From CAZCAC01 sp964496575 (lineage in GTDB: Bacteria; Planctomycetota; UBA1135; GCA-002686595), in the NCBI GenBank assembly GCA_964496575.1, contig CAZCAC010000008.1, positions 48,470 through 112,469 of the forward strand: a stretch of 64,000 nucleotides of DNA, read 5' to 3'. How positions within the stretch are numbered: the first letter of the stretch is position 1; every line of letters begins with the position of its first letter. The notes beneath the pieces were generated by a model. It ran no database searches and was not told the DNA's origin. It worked only from the letters and a program-made list of their open reading frames with translations. Positions 36,501 through 44,682 of this stretch are shown here, one piece after another. The translations under genes and the position numbers were made by a program.

Positions 36501-36716
36501 TATCACTGGTCCGGGGGAAGCGGCCAGATCTGTCTGTTCGTGATCCCGACCGACGAGCTCGGGAGCTTCGAGCTGCAAGAGGTCCCCGTCGGCCGGTGCC
36601 GGATCCTCCGCGCGCTTCCCAAGGGCCTTACTCCCGAGCGCGTGGGCGCGATCCCCGCCCTGGTGGAGTTCGAGCTGCGCCCCGGGGAGTCCCGCCGGCT
36701 GGGGGTGATCGAGTAG
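33561..36716 (+). CDS. ECF sigma factor fused to a membrane helix and carboxypeptidase-regulatory-like domains
   Basis: 1051 residues from ATG 33561. Residues ~15-180 are an ECF sigma factor: region 2 (WIRGLARRLVADAFTADDVT, QDTLLAALEHP) and region 4 (LPEPYRAAVLLRYFEGLSSA, GIPAATIRWRLQRGLAALR). One membrane helix follows (AAAGLALFATLCLALW, ~211-228), then some 800 residues of repeated beta-sandwich units of the carboxypeptidase-regulatory type (LALRVLDEGGRPVSGATLTL, VSGRVVDPDGEGIPGARVW, LEGIVLSPAGEPVPFAELR). The sigma part would be in the cytoplasm and the sandwich domains outside. No separate anti-sigma gene is adjacent. A paralogue of the same design is at 56579-59191. Confidence 0.85.
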   Translation: MATLDTVETSPNIASPEELLSHAGWIRGLARRLVADAFTADDVTQDTLLAALEHPPSADRPLRPWLARVLANVVRMRRRGEGRRATHEKRSARGEALPSPEELAERVGLERRVVDAVMALPEPYRAAVLLRYFEGLSSAEIARRQGIPAATIRWRLQRGLAALRVELDRDFGGDRRAWCAALLLLADGGRPAAGGLLGILPGALSMHTSIKIAAAGLALFATLCLALWSDLPSWLDGGRSLDEPEAVSFRPIAEDAEAPAASFPSGGEEIAARSQVEVAEPGAAEAATPAPDATLALRVLDEGGRPVSGATLTLGEFGGLAARSGIDGAIQLQIPPGRRVRTAGIRVGDEPDEPLDPILTENRLAAPGRATHLIKLPHLRRGDAIDLGDVVLSPGGVVSGRVVDPDGEGIPGARVWVVDVEAVHRGSGGELRLRQLSDPYSSVTRTITDTEGAFTIDGVPAGVRRLCAEKEGTETAFTGPVEIRGGAESFGLLIELEPKDYSRHLEGIVLSPAGEPVPFAELRIVARSSSGRSTGSTQADEEGRFLLAPRRGGEVTLTAGDPEGRWGEVLLEDLEVGDRGLVLRLVELRAVVLEVRDERGHAIETFGFHVTHVDEEGRYVAIGQQVEPGGGSGLFLPAQPFNVTVRAEGFEELTIGPFEPGSVPDPVSCELRRLAGSSGRVLHDGVPVYGALVSLFEGVGDTVHVMENGFRCRVSRYRRVTTNSKQDGSFQLFPRSAGEYWLRVEEDGLAPTTHGPLTFRPGSVPEPLVVSLTAGGTLEGRVITESGRSPAGFIVGISRGIGFPRSVRSDSDGRFRFTGLEPGGYQLRHLEEEIRPGSFRSSSEEDDGVQPFPVDFTIHDGQLTRADLDLTGVQHYRLLGRLRLGNRELVGWAARVRPTQGGSERSQVTLDGRGAFELVLEQPGEYELILLAPGEQGLGAIVDHVQIDAAVTDWSLDVETGGISGRTDSLDTVEEKSSLIYHWSGGSGQICLFVIPTDELGSFELQEVPVGRCRILRALPKGLTPERVGAIPALVEFELRPGESRRLGVIE

Positions 36717-36756
36717 GCGGCGAGCTGGCAACGCGGGCCCCGACGAACGCGGATTC

Positions 36757-38376
36757 TCAGATCTCGAAGGTCCCGGTTTCCGGGTTGATGGCGAAGCAAG
36801 GCGAGGTCATCGATTCATCGAGGGGCAAGGTGTGTCTCCCGATGGCGATCTCGACTCCGTAGTACGCGGTGCCGAGCACGGTGATGGTGGCCTCGTCCCC
36901 GGCTCCCGCCCCATCCTGGAGCCTGGCGAGCTGAGCGTTGAGGTGCTTCCGGCGCCTGGCAATGTCCGCGGTATTGATCGGTGCCTTGCCCGAGGAAGCC
37001 GCGACCGTCATCGCGGATCGCCGCTGTTTCCGCTCCTCGGCGTTCAGCTCCCTCAGCTGATTCAGGATCTTCTTCGCCTCCCGCTCGTTCAGCGGATCCA
37101 CTCCGGCGAAAACGAAGGTCGGCACACCCAGCTCCGATCCCAGCTCCTGGACGACGATGCTCCCGCCGGCGCGATAGCGGCCCCCCTGCAGCCGGCCCTT
37201 GCCTTCCGTCGCCGTGATCGAGCCGCGGCATTCGATCCGGCTCGCGGTCTCGGAGCCCTGGATCTCGACGTCGCCCTTCGCCTCGATCCAGGTGTTCTGC
37301 GAGTACTTCACGGTGACGTCCCCGCCCGCGATCACCTTGACGTCCTGCTCCCCGATCAGCCCCTCCTCGACCCTCACGGAACCTCCGGCCTGCAGCTCCG
37401 CTCCCTCGACGATTCCGCGGACGGTGATGTCCTTGCTGGCGTCGACGCGGAAGCCGGCCCGGACCGAACCGTCGATGATCACGGTTCCGTTGGCGATCAC
37501 GTTGCCGGTGCTGAGGTCGACGTCTTCTTCGATGCGCACCGTGTCGGTGACCGAGGGTATGCCGCTCTCGGTGAAGGTCAGCATCCCCTCGATCTCCGAG
37601 AGGAGAAGAACGCTGCCGTCCTTCTCCTGTCGCTTGATGATGTTCTCGCCCACCCGCAGGGGAATGTCCGCGCCGGCCTTCGCGGTCAGGATCTCCTTCC
37701 CGTCGACCCCTTGTCCTGGAATCGGCTCGGTCCTCCTCCTCCAGCGGCCGAGCTCCTGCAGGCGATGGACGTTGATGATCTGGTGCTGCTCGCGGAAGTC
37801 GATCTGCCCTTCCATATCGTAGACCGATCCGGCATCCCGTTCGATGTCGAGGAAGTACTTGACCCTGGCACCGACTCCCGGCTGGGGAGGCGTGCCCGCG
37901 GCGATCTGCATCGGGCCCGGCAGAGCGCCGGAAGATTCGTAGATCTTCCAGGTCGTCTCGATCCGTCCTTTCGCGAGCCCGAACCGGATTCTCGACGACT
38001 CGATCGCCACGTCGTACTCGTAGCGACTGATCGGGTGTTCGCTGCCGGTGGGGGCTCGCAGGTCGATCGTCGCTCGCAGGCGATCCTCGCTGATCTTCAC
38101 CGCGGGGACGACGACCAGCCGGCCGTCCTCCTCCACCTCGAGGTACCCGAATCCAGGGACCCGGGCTCTCCACTGCAATCGAACGGGATCGTGCTGGACT
38201 CCATCTCCGATGGGGACATCCGCGTTGCGGAGCTCATTCACCACCGCGGCATCCAGCTCGGTCACGTGCCCGCTCATCGGGCCGATCAGTACTTCACCAT
38301 CGCGGACGATGGTCTTCCGTCGCTCAGGATCCTCCTCGGTCGGGCAGAGGTAGTGTCGCAGGTCTTCGGCGGTCAT
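36757..38376 (-). CDS. FapA/DUF342 family protein
   Basis: 539 residues from ATG 38376 (MTAEDLRHYLCPTEEDPERR), preferred over a longer frame that adds 19 residues without a signal. N-terminal domain to ~210, then the FapA beta-helix (VDLSTGNVIANGTVIIDGSV, ASKDITVRGIVEGAELQAGG, SIRVEEGL-like repeats, WIEAKGDVEIQGSETASRIE), and a C-terminal helical part (NEREAKKILNQLRELNAEER) typical of DUF342. FapA proteins have been tied to flagellar or polar assembly in some bacteria; the role here is unknown. Converges with the sigma-fusion gene, 40 bases apart. Confidence 0.85.
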   Translation of the reverse strand: MTAEDLRHYLCPTEEDPERRKTIVRDGEVLIGPMSGHVTELDAAVVNELRNADVPIGDGVQHDPVRLQWRARVPGFGYLEVEEDGRLVVVPAVKISEDRLRATIDLRAPTGSEHPISRYEYDVAIESSRIRFGLAKGRIETTWKIYESSGALPGPMQIAAGTPPQPGVGARVKYFLDIERDAGSVYDMEGQIDFREQHQIINVHRLQELGRWRRRTEPIPGQGVDGKEILTAKAGADIPLRVGENIIKRQEKDGSVLLLSEIEGMLTFTESGIPSVTDTVRIEEDVDLSTGNVIANGTVIIDGSVRAGFRVDASKDITVRGIVEGAELQAGGSVRVEEGLIGEQDVKVIAGGDVTVKYSQNTWIEAKGDVEIQGSETASRIECRGSITATEGKGRLQGGRYRAGGSIVVQELGSELGVPTFVFAGVDPLNEREAKKILNQLRELNAEERKQRRSAMTVAASSGKAPINTADIARRRKHLNAQLARLQDGAGAGDEATITVLGTAYYGVEIAIGRHTLPLDESMTSPCFAINPETGTFEI

Positions 38377-38546
38377 GCGGTGCGGTGCGGCCCGGGCGAG
38401 ACTGGAAGGGGGCCGTGACACAAGTAGAGGCAAATCCGGTCGGAGTTCCCAGCCCCTACCGCGGTGGAGTGACCACCTTCTCCCGGTCGACGCCGGCGCC
38501 CGGCGAGCGGCACAAACGCCTCCGGGACCTTGACGGAACGGGCCCG

Positions 38547-39983
38547 ATGACGTTCCCTCCGCCCATGGCCCCGACCGAAACTCTCTCCGGATCCTGGCCG
38601 CTCGAGCCGGATGAAGCGACCATCCGAACGTGGCTCCAGATCACAACCGACCTCCTGGTCGAGCACCTGCGCTCGCTCCCCGACCAGCCCGCCGCGAACG
38701 CCGAGGTCGATCTCGAGACGGTACGGGCGGCCGTGGAGCCGCTTCCCGAGGAGGGAGCCGATGCGGCCGGGTTGCTCCGGCAGGTGATCGAGGAGTACGT
38801 CCCGCGCTCCTTCAACACGGCCAGCCCCGGGTATTTTGCCTATATCCCGGGAGGAGGCGTGCTGCCCGCGGCGATCGCCGACCTGGTCGCGGACGTCACG
38901 AATCGCTACGTCGGGCTGTTCGCGGCCGCGCCGCTCCTGGCCCGGCTGGAAACGAACGTCCTGCGCTGGTTCCTCGACATGGTCGGCTACCCGGCGGAGG
39001 CGCGCGGCGTGCTGACCAGCGGCGGCTCCTTCGCCAACCTCCTGGGCCTGGTCTGTGCCCGGCACGAGAAGCTCGGGGATCGTTTCCAGGACGGCGTGGT
39101 CTACGTCTCGGATCAGGTGCACCACTCGGTTTCGAAGGCAGCTCGCTTCATCGGCTTCGCCCCCGATCAGATCCGCGTGGCCCGGACCGGCGACGACCTC
39201 CGGCTCGACCCGGCCCGGGTTCTGGAAATGGTCGAGGAGGATCGCCGAGCGGGTAGACGGCCCGCGGCCGTGGTGGCCAGCGCCGGTACCACCAACACCG
39301 GGGTGGTCGACGACCTCGAGGGTCTCGCCGAGGCGGCTCGGCGCGAAGGACTGTGGCTCCACGTCGACGCGGCGTACGGGGGCTTCTTCGCCCTGACCGA
39401 TCGAGGGAAGAGACGAATGGCAGGGCTCGAGCGGGCCGACTCGATCACCATCGATCCGCACAAGGGGCTGTTCCTGCCCTACGGGACGGGGTGCCTGCTC
39501 GTGCGCGAAGGCCGCCATCTGAAGGCGCCGCACCAGAGTGAGACCGGGTACCTGCCGCCACTGCACGACGATTCACTGGCCCAGGACTTCGCGGAGTACT
39601 CCCCCGAGCTCTCGCGGGACTTCCGCGGCCTTCGCGTCTGGCTCCCGCTGAAGATCTTCGGTGCCCGGGCGTTCCGCGAAGCGCTCGACGAGAAGCTCGA
39701 CCTGGCGATCCACGCAGCGCGGGAGATCGAGAAGATCCCGGGGCTGGAGCTGCTGGCCGAGCCGGATCTCTCCCTGGTGACCTTTCGGCGGCTCGCCCGC
39801 CCGGGTGAGGATGTCGACGTGGCCAATCAGGAATACCTGGAGCGAATGCTCGCCAGCCGTCGGGTGTGGATGAGCGGTGCGTGGGTGAAAGGGCGCTTCA
39901 TCCAGCGACTGTGCGTCCTCCATTTCCGATCGCACCGAGAGCAGGTCGACCAGGCGCTGGAGTTGATTCGTCGCGAGGTGTAG
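38547..39983 (+). CDS. PLP-dependent group II amino-acid decarboxylase
   Basis: 478 residues from ATG 38547. Aromatic-L-amino-acid/glutamate decarboxylase family: SPGYFAYIPGGGVLPAAIAD, GVLTSGGSFANLLGLVCARH, ASAGTTNTGVVDDLEG, LHVDAAYGG, and the PLP-binding SITIDPHKGLFLPYG with Lys306. It removes CO2 from an aromatic or related amino acid to give an amine; the substrate cannot be fixed by sequence alone. A start at 38565 is also possible. Followed 4 bases later by the convergent DUF2064 gene. Confidence 0.9.
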   Translation: MTFPPPMAPTETLSGSWPLEPDEATIRTWLQITTDLLVEHLRSLPDQPAANAEVDLETVRAAVEPLPEEGADAAGLLRQVIEEYVPRSFNTASPGYFAYIPGGGVLPAAIADLVADVTNRYVGLFAAAPLLARLETNVLRWFLDMVGYPAEARGVLTSGGSFANLLGLVCARHEKLGDRFQDGVVYVSDQVHHSVSKAARFIGFAPDQIRVARTGDDLRLDPARVLEMVEEDRRAGRRPAAVVASAGTTNTGVVDDLEGLAEAARREGLWLHVDAAYGGFFALTDRGKRRMAGLERADSITIDPHKGLFLPYGTGCLLVREGRHLKAPHQSETGYLPPLHDDSLAQDFAEYSPELSRDFRGLRVWLPLKIFGARAFREALDEKLDLAIHAAREIEKIPGLELLAEPDLSLVTFRRLARPGEDVDVANQEYLERMLASRRVWMSGAWVKGRFIQRLCVLHFRSHREQVDQALELIRREV

Positions 39984-39987
39984 CCAG

Positions 39988-40698
39988 CTACTCTTCACCG
40001 AACGGCGAATCGAGACCGGGTGCTCCGAGCTCCTTCATCAAGCGGGAGGTGAGAGGACAGAGATCCGGGGGGGCGTTGTCGAGCAGAACGCGGAGCCGCT
40101 GCAGGTCGTCGAACTCGTCGATGTCGAACAGCCGGGGCAGCAGGGAGAGCTCGAGGCCCGCGCTTCGCCCGCGTTCGAGGGTTTGTTGCAGGACCCGGTC
40201 GGTGCTCCAGTCGATCCCCTCGAAGAGCGCCGCCTCGGGAGCGCGAAGGCCGAGCAGGTAGTAGCCGCCGTCGTCACACGGTCCGATCACACCCGACTCG
40301 GCATCGAGCACGTCGAAGGCCGCGGAGATCTCGTCAGGGCCGAAGTGGGGAGTGTCGGCGCCGATCAGGATGACCCGCCCGAAGCCGCGAGCGAAGGCGC
40401 TCTCGAAGGCGGACCGCAATCGCTCGCCGAAGGGCGCCTCCGGCTGCGGGAGCAGGAGAGCCTCGGGGGCGAGCCGCTCGAAGTACTCCAGACCGCTGGC
40501 CGGGGTGAAGGACAGGCACAGGGCGCAGTCGCGGACCCGCTGTGCGGTGTGGACCGTGTCCATCAAGAAGGCTTCGTACAGCTCACAGGTCCGCACTTCC
40601 CCCAGGGTCGCCTCGAGGCGCGTCTTCACGTAGCCCAGCACGGGCGTCTTGGCCACGATGATCAGACAGCGCGCGCTCTTGTCGTCGGGCACGTCCAA
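39988..40698 (-). CDS. DUF2064/TIGR04282 glycosyltransferase-like protein
   Basis: 236 residues with a TTG start at 40698 (GTG 40692 is an alternative). GT-A-like nucleotide-diphosphosugar transferase fold: LIIVAKTPVLGYVKTRLEAT, VILIGADTPHFGPDEISAAF, GVIGPCDDGGYYLLGLR, FEGIDWSTDRVLQQTLER. This is the TIGR04282 family, whose best known members act in arsenosugar biosynthesis; many others have no assigned substrate. No ArsM or ArsS gene is beside it, so I leave the substrate open. Divergent from the aminotransferase gene. Confidence 0.85.
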   Translation of the reverse strand: MDVPDDKSARCLIIVAKTPVLGYVKTRLEATLGEVRTCELYEAFLMDTVHTAQRVRDCALCLSFTPASGLEYFERLAPEALLLPQPEAPFGERLRSAFESAFARGFGRVILIGADTPHFGPDEISAAFDVLDAESGVIGPCDDGGYYLLGLRAPEAALFEGIDWSTDRVLQQTLERGRSAGLELSLLPRLFDIDEFDDLQRLRVLLDNAPPDLCPLTSRLMKELGAPGLDSPFGEE

Positions 40699-40799
40699 GC
40701 GGCGGAGGATACCATCGCTCCCTCAGTGCGTCATCGTCCGCAGGAGGTGTATTATCCTTGCTCCACTGCTCGACGAACCAGCTCGCCTCGGAGCCCGTC

Positions 40800-42482
40800 A
40801 TGACCTTGTTTCGTCCCGACTCCCAGAAGATCGAAGCGACCGGACGGCTGATGCGTCGGGTGCGCGAGACGTTGGCCTACGGAGGATTCGACAGCATCCT
40901 GCAGAAGCCGCTCTACCACGGTGAAAGCGGCGTCTTTCCGCAGTTCATCGAGAGCGCGAACGGCTGCGAGTTCACCGATACCACCGGCCAGACCTTCATC
41001 GACTGGGTGAACGGCGGGGGGCCGGTGCTCCTGGGGCACCGGCGGCCGGAGGTCGAGCAGGCCATCGTCGAGCAGATGCACGCCGGCCCGATGCTCTCCC
41101 TGTCGCACCCGCTCGAGCTCGAGGTCGCCGAGACCCTCACCGAGATGATCCCCAACGCCGACATGGTGGCGTTCGGAAAGAACGGTTCGGATTGCTTGAC
41201 CGCAGCGGCTCGCCTGGCCCGCGCCCTCACCGGTCGCGAGATCATCGTCCAGTACGGTATGCACGGCTTCCACGACTGGTACGTCGTGCACAACCCGGTG
41301 GTTCGGGGGGCGCCGCAGGCTCTGAAGCCGCTGATCCAAACGTTCGAGTACAACGACCTCGAGGGCCTGGAGGAGCTCCTGAACCGCTTCGAGGGTCAGG
41401 TCGCCGCCGTGATGATGGAGCCAGTGCGCGAGATCCTCCCCGACCCCGGGTACCTCGAAGGAGTGAAGGAGCTGACCCATCGGCACGGCGCGCTGCTCGT
41501 CTGGGACGAAGTGGTCACCGCCTTCCGGCTGGGCAACGGCGGCGCGCAGGAGCTCCTCGGCGTTCAGCCGGACATCGCCTGCCTGGGCAAGGCGATGGCC
41601 AACGGGATGCCGATCTCGGCGATCGTCGGCAAGCGGGAGGTGATGGAAGAGCTCCCCGGCGTCGCCTTCGGCATGACCTTCCGCGGAGAGACGCTGACCC
41701 TCGCCGCGGCGCGCGCGGTGCTGAAGATCCTGCGGGCGGAACCGGTCGCCGAGCACGTGGCGCGGATCGGAACCCGGGTGCGAGAGGGCTTCGAGAAGGC
41801 GCGACGGCGCTTCGACCTGAACATCGGGCTCGGTGGTCCGCCCGCGCGGATGACCTTCGTCTTCAACCCGGACGGCGGACTCTCCTGGGCGGAGGTGCAG
41901 TCCCTCTTCGTCCAGGAGTGCCTCAAGCGAGGGGTCTTCACCAACGGCAACATCCTGCCTGGCTTCGCGCACGACGACGCGGCCGTCGAGCGGACGGTGG
42001 AGAGCCTCGAAGGGGCGCTGGAGGTCGTGGCGGAGGCCGTACACTCCGGCCGGCGCCAGCTCGAGTCGGGCAGCGCGGAGCCCGCCCCCGGTCCGCGCGC
42101 CATGATCACCACCGGGTACATCGAGGAGCTGCGTCGCCAGGGGGACGGGCTGGCGATCGCCGGCTGGGCGATCCTGCAGGAAGAGACCGCCGAGGTGATC
42201 GAGCTCGTCGCCGCGGACGGGACCGTCGCCCTGGCCCAGAAGGTCGCCCGCCCCGACGTCGCGGCGGCGTATCCCCACGTGCGCGACGGCGAGTCCGCCG
42301 GCTACTGTGCACAGCTGCCCGTGGAGCTCGACGGCGGTGACGAGCCCATCGAGCTCACGCTCCGCCTTCACCGCCCGGGCTGCCTCGCCTTCCTCTGCCG
42401 CGTGGTGATCGAGAGTCCTCCCGACTCCACCGGCGCCTGGCCCGGGCCGCACTGGCTCGGAGACGGCATCCTGTACATCTGA
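40800..42482 (+). CDS. Class III aminotransferase (GSA aminomutase-like) with extra C-terminal domain
   Basis: 560 residues from ATG 40800. The first ~430 residues are a fold-type I class III enzyme: FIDWVNGGGPVLLGHRRPEV, FGKNGSDCLTAAARLARALT, HGFHDWYV, VWDEVVTAFRLG, and PLP-Lys264 in CLGKAMANGMPISAIVG. It resembles glutamate-1-semialdehyde aminomutase but more so the class III enzymes used on sugar or glycan precursors. Residues ~440-560 form an additional beta-rich domain (LAIAGWAILQEETAEVIELV, RPDVAAAYPHVRDGESAGYC), a type seen attached to glycosyl- and methyltransferases of surface glycan clusters. TATTAT at 40750-40755 could be its -10 box. Confidence 0.85.
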   Translation: MTLFRPDSQKIEATGRLMRRVRETLAYGGFDSILQKPLYHGESGVFPQFIESANGCEFTDTTGQTFIDWVNGGGPVLLGHRRPEVEQAIVEQMHAGPMLSLSHPLELEVAETLTEMIPNADMVAFGKNGSDCLTAAARLARALTGREIIVQYGMHGFHDWYVVHNPVVRGAPQALKPLIQTFEYNDLEGLEELLNRFEGQVAAVMMEPVREILPDPGYLEGVKELTHRHGALLVWDEVVTAFRLGNGGAQELLGVQPDIACLGKAMANGMPISAIVGKREVMEELPGVAFGMTFRGETLTLAAARAVLKILRAEPVAEHVARIGTRVREGFEKARRRFDLNIGLGGPPARMTFVFNPDGGLSWAEVQSLFVQECLKRGVFTNGNILPGFAHDDAAVERTVESLEGALEVVAEAVHSGRRQLESGSAEPAPGPRAMITTGYIEELRRQGDGLAIAGWAILQEETAEVIELVAADGTVALAQKVARPDVAAAYPHVRDGESAGYCAQLPVELDGGDEPIELTLRLHRPGCLAFLCRVVIESPPDSTGAWPGPHWLGDGILYI

Positions 42483-42502
42483 CCAACCGCACCGACATCG
42501 CC

Positions 42503-43294
42503 ATGCAGCACACACCCATCTACCAGGTCGACGCCTTCACCGGCCACCTCTTCGGCGGTAACCCCGCCGCGGTCTGCCCTCTCGAGAGCTGGCTCCCCGA
42601 GGAGACGATGCAGGCGATCGCCGCCGAGAACAACCTCTCCGAGACCGCGTTCTTCGTGCTCGGTGAGGCGAAGAACGAGCTGCGCTGGTTCACCCCGACG
42701 CTCGAGATCGACCTCTGCGGCCACGCCACGCTGGCTTCCGCGTTCGTGGTCTTCCAGTTCCTCCGGCCGGAGCTGAGCGAGGTGCGCTTCGAGACTCGTA
42801 GTGGTCAGGTCGGCGTCACGCGCGAGGGGGAACGACTCGAGCTCGACTTTCCCGCCAATCCAGCCACTCCACTCGAGCTGGATCCGGCGGTTGCGGAGGC
42901 GCTCGGCTGTGAGCCCCTGGAGATGTTCCACGGCGAGCACTACACCATGGTGGTGCTGAACGACGAGGCCGCGGTGCGTGGACTCGCTCCCGACATCGGC
43001 GCCCTTGCCGGCCTGGACCACAATGCCTTCATCGTCACCGCCGCCGGCGCGGAGGCCGATTTCGTCTCGCGCTTCTTCGCCCCGAAGCTGGGCGTGGGCG
43101 AGGATCCGGTCACCGGGTCGGCACATTGCATGCTCGCGCCTTTCTGGGCGGAGCGACTGGGGCGCAACCCGCTGCGCGCCCTCCAGGTCTCGACTCGCGT
43201 CGGCGAGCTCTTCTGCGAGGTTCGCGGCGATCGCGTCGGCATCGCCGGCCGCGCGGTGCTCTACCTCGAGGGCCGGATCAGAGTTCCCGACTGA
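42503..43294 (+). CDS. PhzF family isomerase
   Basis: 263 residues, a single PhzF (diaminopimelate epimerase-fold) protein: YQVDAFTGHLFGGNPAAVCP, NNLSETAFFVL with the catalytic Glu, LRWFTPTLEIDLCGHATLAS, and FFAPKLGVGEDPVTGSAHC. PhzF itself isomerises a phenazine precursor, but most family members belong to other, largely unknown pathways, and no phenazine genes are present. The 3' end overlaps the convergent dihydropyrimidinase gene by 17 bases. Confidence 0.92.
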   Translation: MQHTPIYQVDAFTGHLFGGNPAAVCPLESWLPEETMQAIAAENNLSETAFFVLGEAKNELRWFTPTLEIDLCGHATLASAFVVFQFLRPELSEVRFETRSGQVGVTREGERLELDFPANPATPLELDPAVAEALGCEPLEMFHGEHYTMVVLNDEAAVRGLAPDIGALAGLDHNAFIVTAAGAEADFVSRFFAPKLGVGEDPVTGSAHCMLAPFWAERLGRNPLRALQVSTRVGELFCEVRGDRVGIAGRAVLYLEGRIRVPD

Positions 43295-44651
43295 GGAAGC
43301 GCCCGGCGCCGCGCTCCACGCGCAGATCGCCTTCCTGGAACGCGACCTTTCCCCCGACCAGCACGGTCGAAGGTCCACCCTTCGTCTCGAACCCCTCGAA
43401 GATGTTGCTGTCGCAGCGGTGGTGATGGGTGGCCGCGGAGATCGTCCCGCTCGCTTCGGGGTCCCAGACGACCAGGTCCGCGTCGGCTCCGACCGAGATC
43501 GATCCCTTGCGCGGATACAGCCCGAAGATGCGCGCCGCCCACGCCGAGGTCACCTCGACGAAGCGGCGCAGGCTCAGACGACCCTGGAGCACGCCGTAGG
43601 TGTAGAGTAGCGCCAGGCGATGCTCGATCCCCGCCGCCCCGTTGGGGATCGCGGTGAAGTCCTCGCGGCCCATCTCCTTCTGCCCCTTCAGGTCGAAAGG
43701 ACAATGATCGGTCGCGACCAGGTCGAGGGCGCCGGAGCCCAGCGCCTCCCAGAGCACCTCCTGGTGCCCGCGAGGCCGGATCGGCGGGGACATCACCGCC
43801 GCGGCTCCCGCGAAGTCGGGCTGCTCGTACACCGAGTCGTCGAGCAGGAGGTACTGCGCGCAGGTCTCCCCGATCACCTGCTGTCCCTGCCCTCGCGCCC
43901 GCCGCAGCGCCTCGACCGTCTGAGCGCAGCTGACGTGCACGATGTAGAGCGGCTGATCCAGGAGCCCGGCCAGCATCATCGCACGGGAGGCCGCCTCTCC
44001 CTCCACCTCCGGAGGACGAGAGAGGGCGTGATGCTTCGGTTCGGTCCGGCCCGCCTCGATCAGCCGTCGCTGGAGCTCCTTCACCATCTCCCCATGCTCG
44101 GCGTGCACGGTCACCAGCGCCTCGAGCTCGTGGGCGCGCTTCATCACCTCGACCAGCTCGTCGTCGCCGATGCCGACCGTCTCGAGGTAGGCCATGAAGG
44201 TCTTGAAGGAGGGGATCCCCTCCTCCTGCACGCAGCGCCGCATCCACTCCGCGGTCCGATCACCCCACCAGGTCACCGCCATGTGGAGCCCGTAGTCGAC
44301 CACGGACTTCTCCGCGATCTCCCGGCGTGCCCAGAGGCTCTCGATCATGTCCTCGCCGCGGTCGGGGATGACGAAATCGATGATCGAGGTGGTTCCCCCG
44401 GCGACCCCCGCCGCCGTACCGGACTCGAAGTCGTCGGCGCTGACCGTGCCCATCAGCGGGAGCTCCATGTGCACGTGGGGGTCGATCCCCCCGGGGAAGA
44501 CGTACTGGCCCGAGGCGTCGAGCACCTCGTCGCCCGGCTCGGGTGAGAGCTCCGTCCCGATCGCTTCGATCCTCCCCTCGCAGCAGCGGACGTCCGCGGT
44601 CCCCTCGTCGAGGTCGGTCACGATCGTGCCGTTCTTGATCAGGATGCCCAT
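43278..44651 (-). CDS. hydA: Dihydropyrimidinase / D-hydantoinase
   Basis: 457 residues, full length. Amidohydrolase with the expected metal set at family positions: His59 and His61 (GGIDPHVHMELP), carboxylated Lys150 (IPSFKTFMAYL), His183 (VTVHAEHGE), His239 (YIVHVSCAQT) and Asp315 (VATDHCPFD). It opens the ring of dihydrouracil, dihydrothymine or hydantoins in pyrimidine breakdown. The other pathway enzymes (dihydropyrimidine dehydrogenase, beta-ureidopropionase) are not in the window. 31 bases downstream of pyruvate kinase on the same strand. Confidence 0.92.
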   Translation of the reverse strand: MGILIKNGTIVTDLDEGTADVRCCEGRIEAIGTELSPEPGDEVLDASGQYVFPGGIDPHVHMELPLMGTVSADDFESGTAAGVAGGTTSIIDFVIPDRGEDMIESLWARREIAEKSVVDYGLHMAVTWWGDRTAEWMRRCVQEEGIPSFKTFMAYLETVGIGDDELVEVMKRAHELEALVTVHAEHGEMVKELQRRLIEAGRTEPKHHALSRPPEVEGEAASRAMMLAGLLDQPLYIVHVSCAQTVEALRRARGQGQQVIGETCAQYLLLDDSVYEQPDFAGAAAVMSPPIRPRGHQEVLWEALGSGALDLVATDHCPFDLKGQKEMGREDFTAIPNGAAGIEHRLALLYTYGVLQGRLSLRRFVEVTSAWAARIFGLYPRKGSISVGADADLVVWDPEASGTISAATHHHRCDSNIFEGFETKGGPSTVLVGGKVAFQEGDLRVERGAGRFLSREL

Positions 44652-44682
44652 CGTTTCGAGGGGGAAGAGAGCCTCGCTGGAG

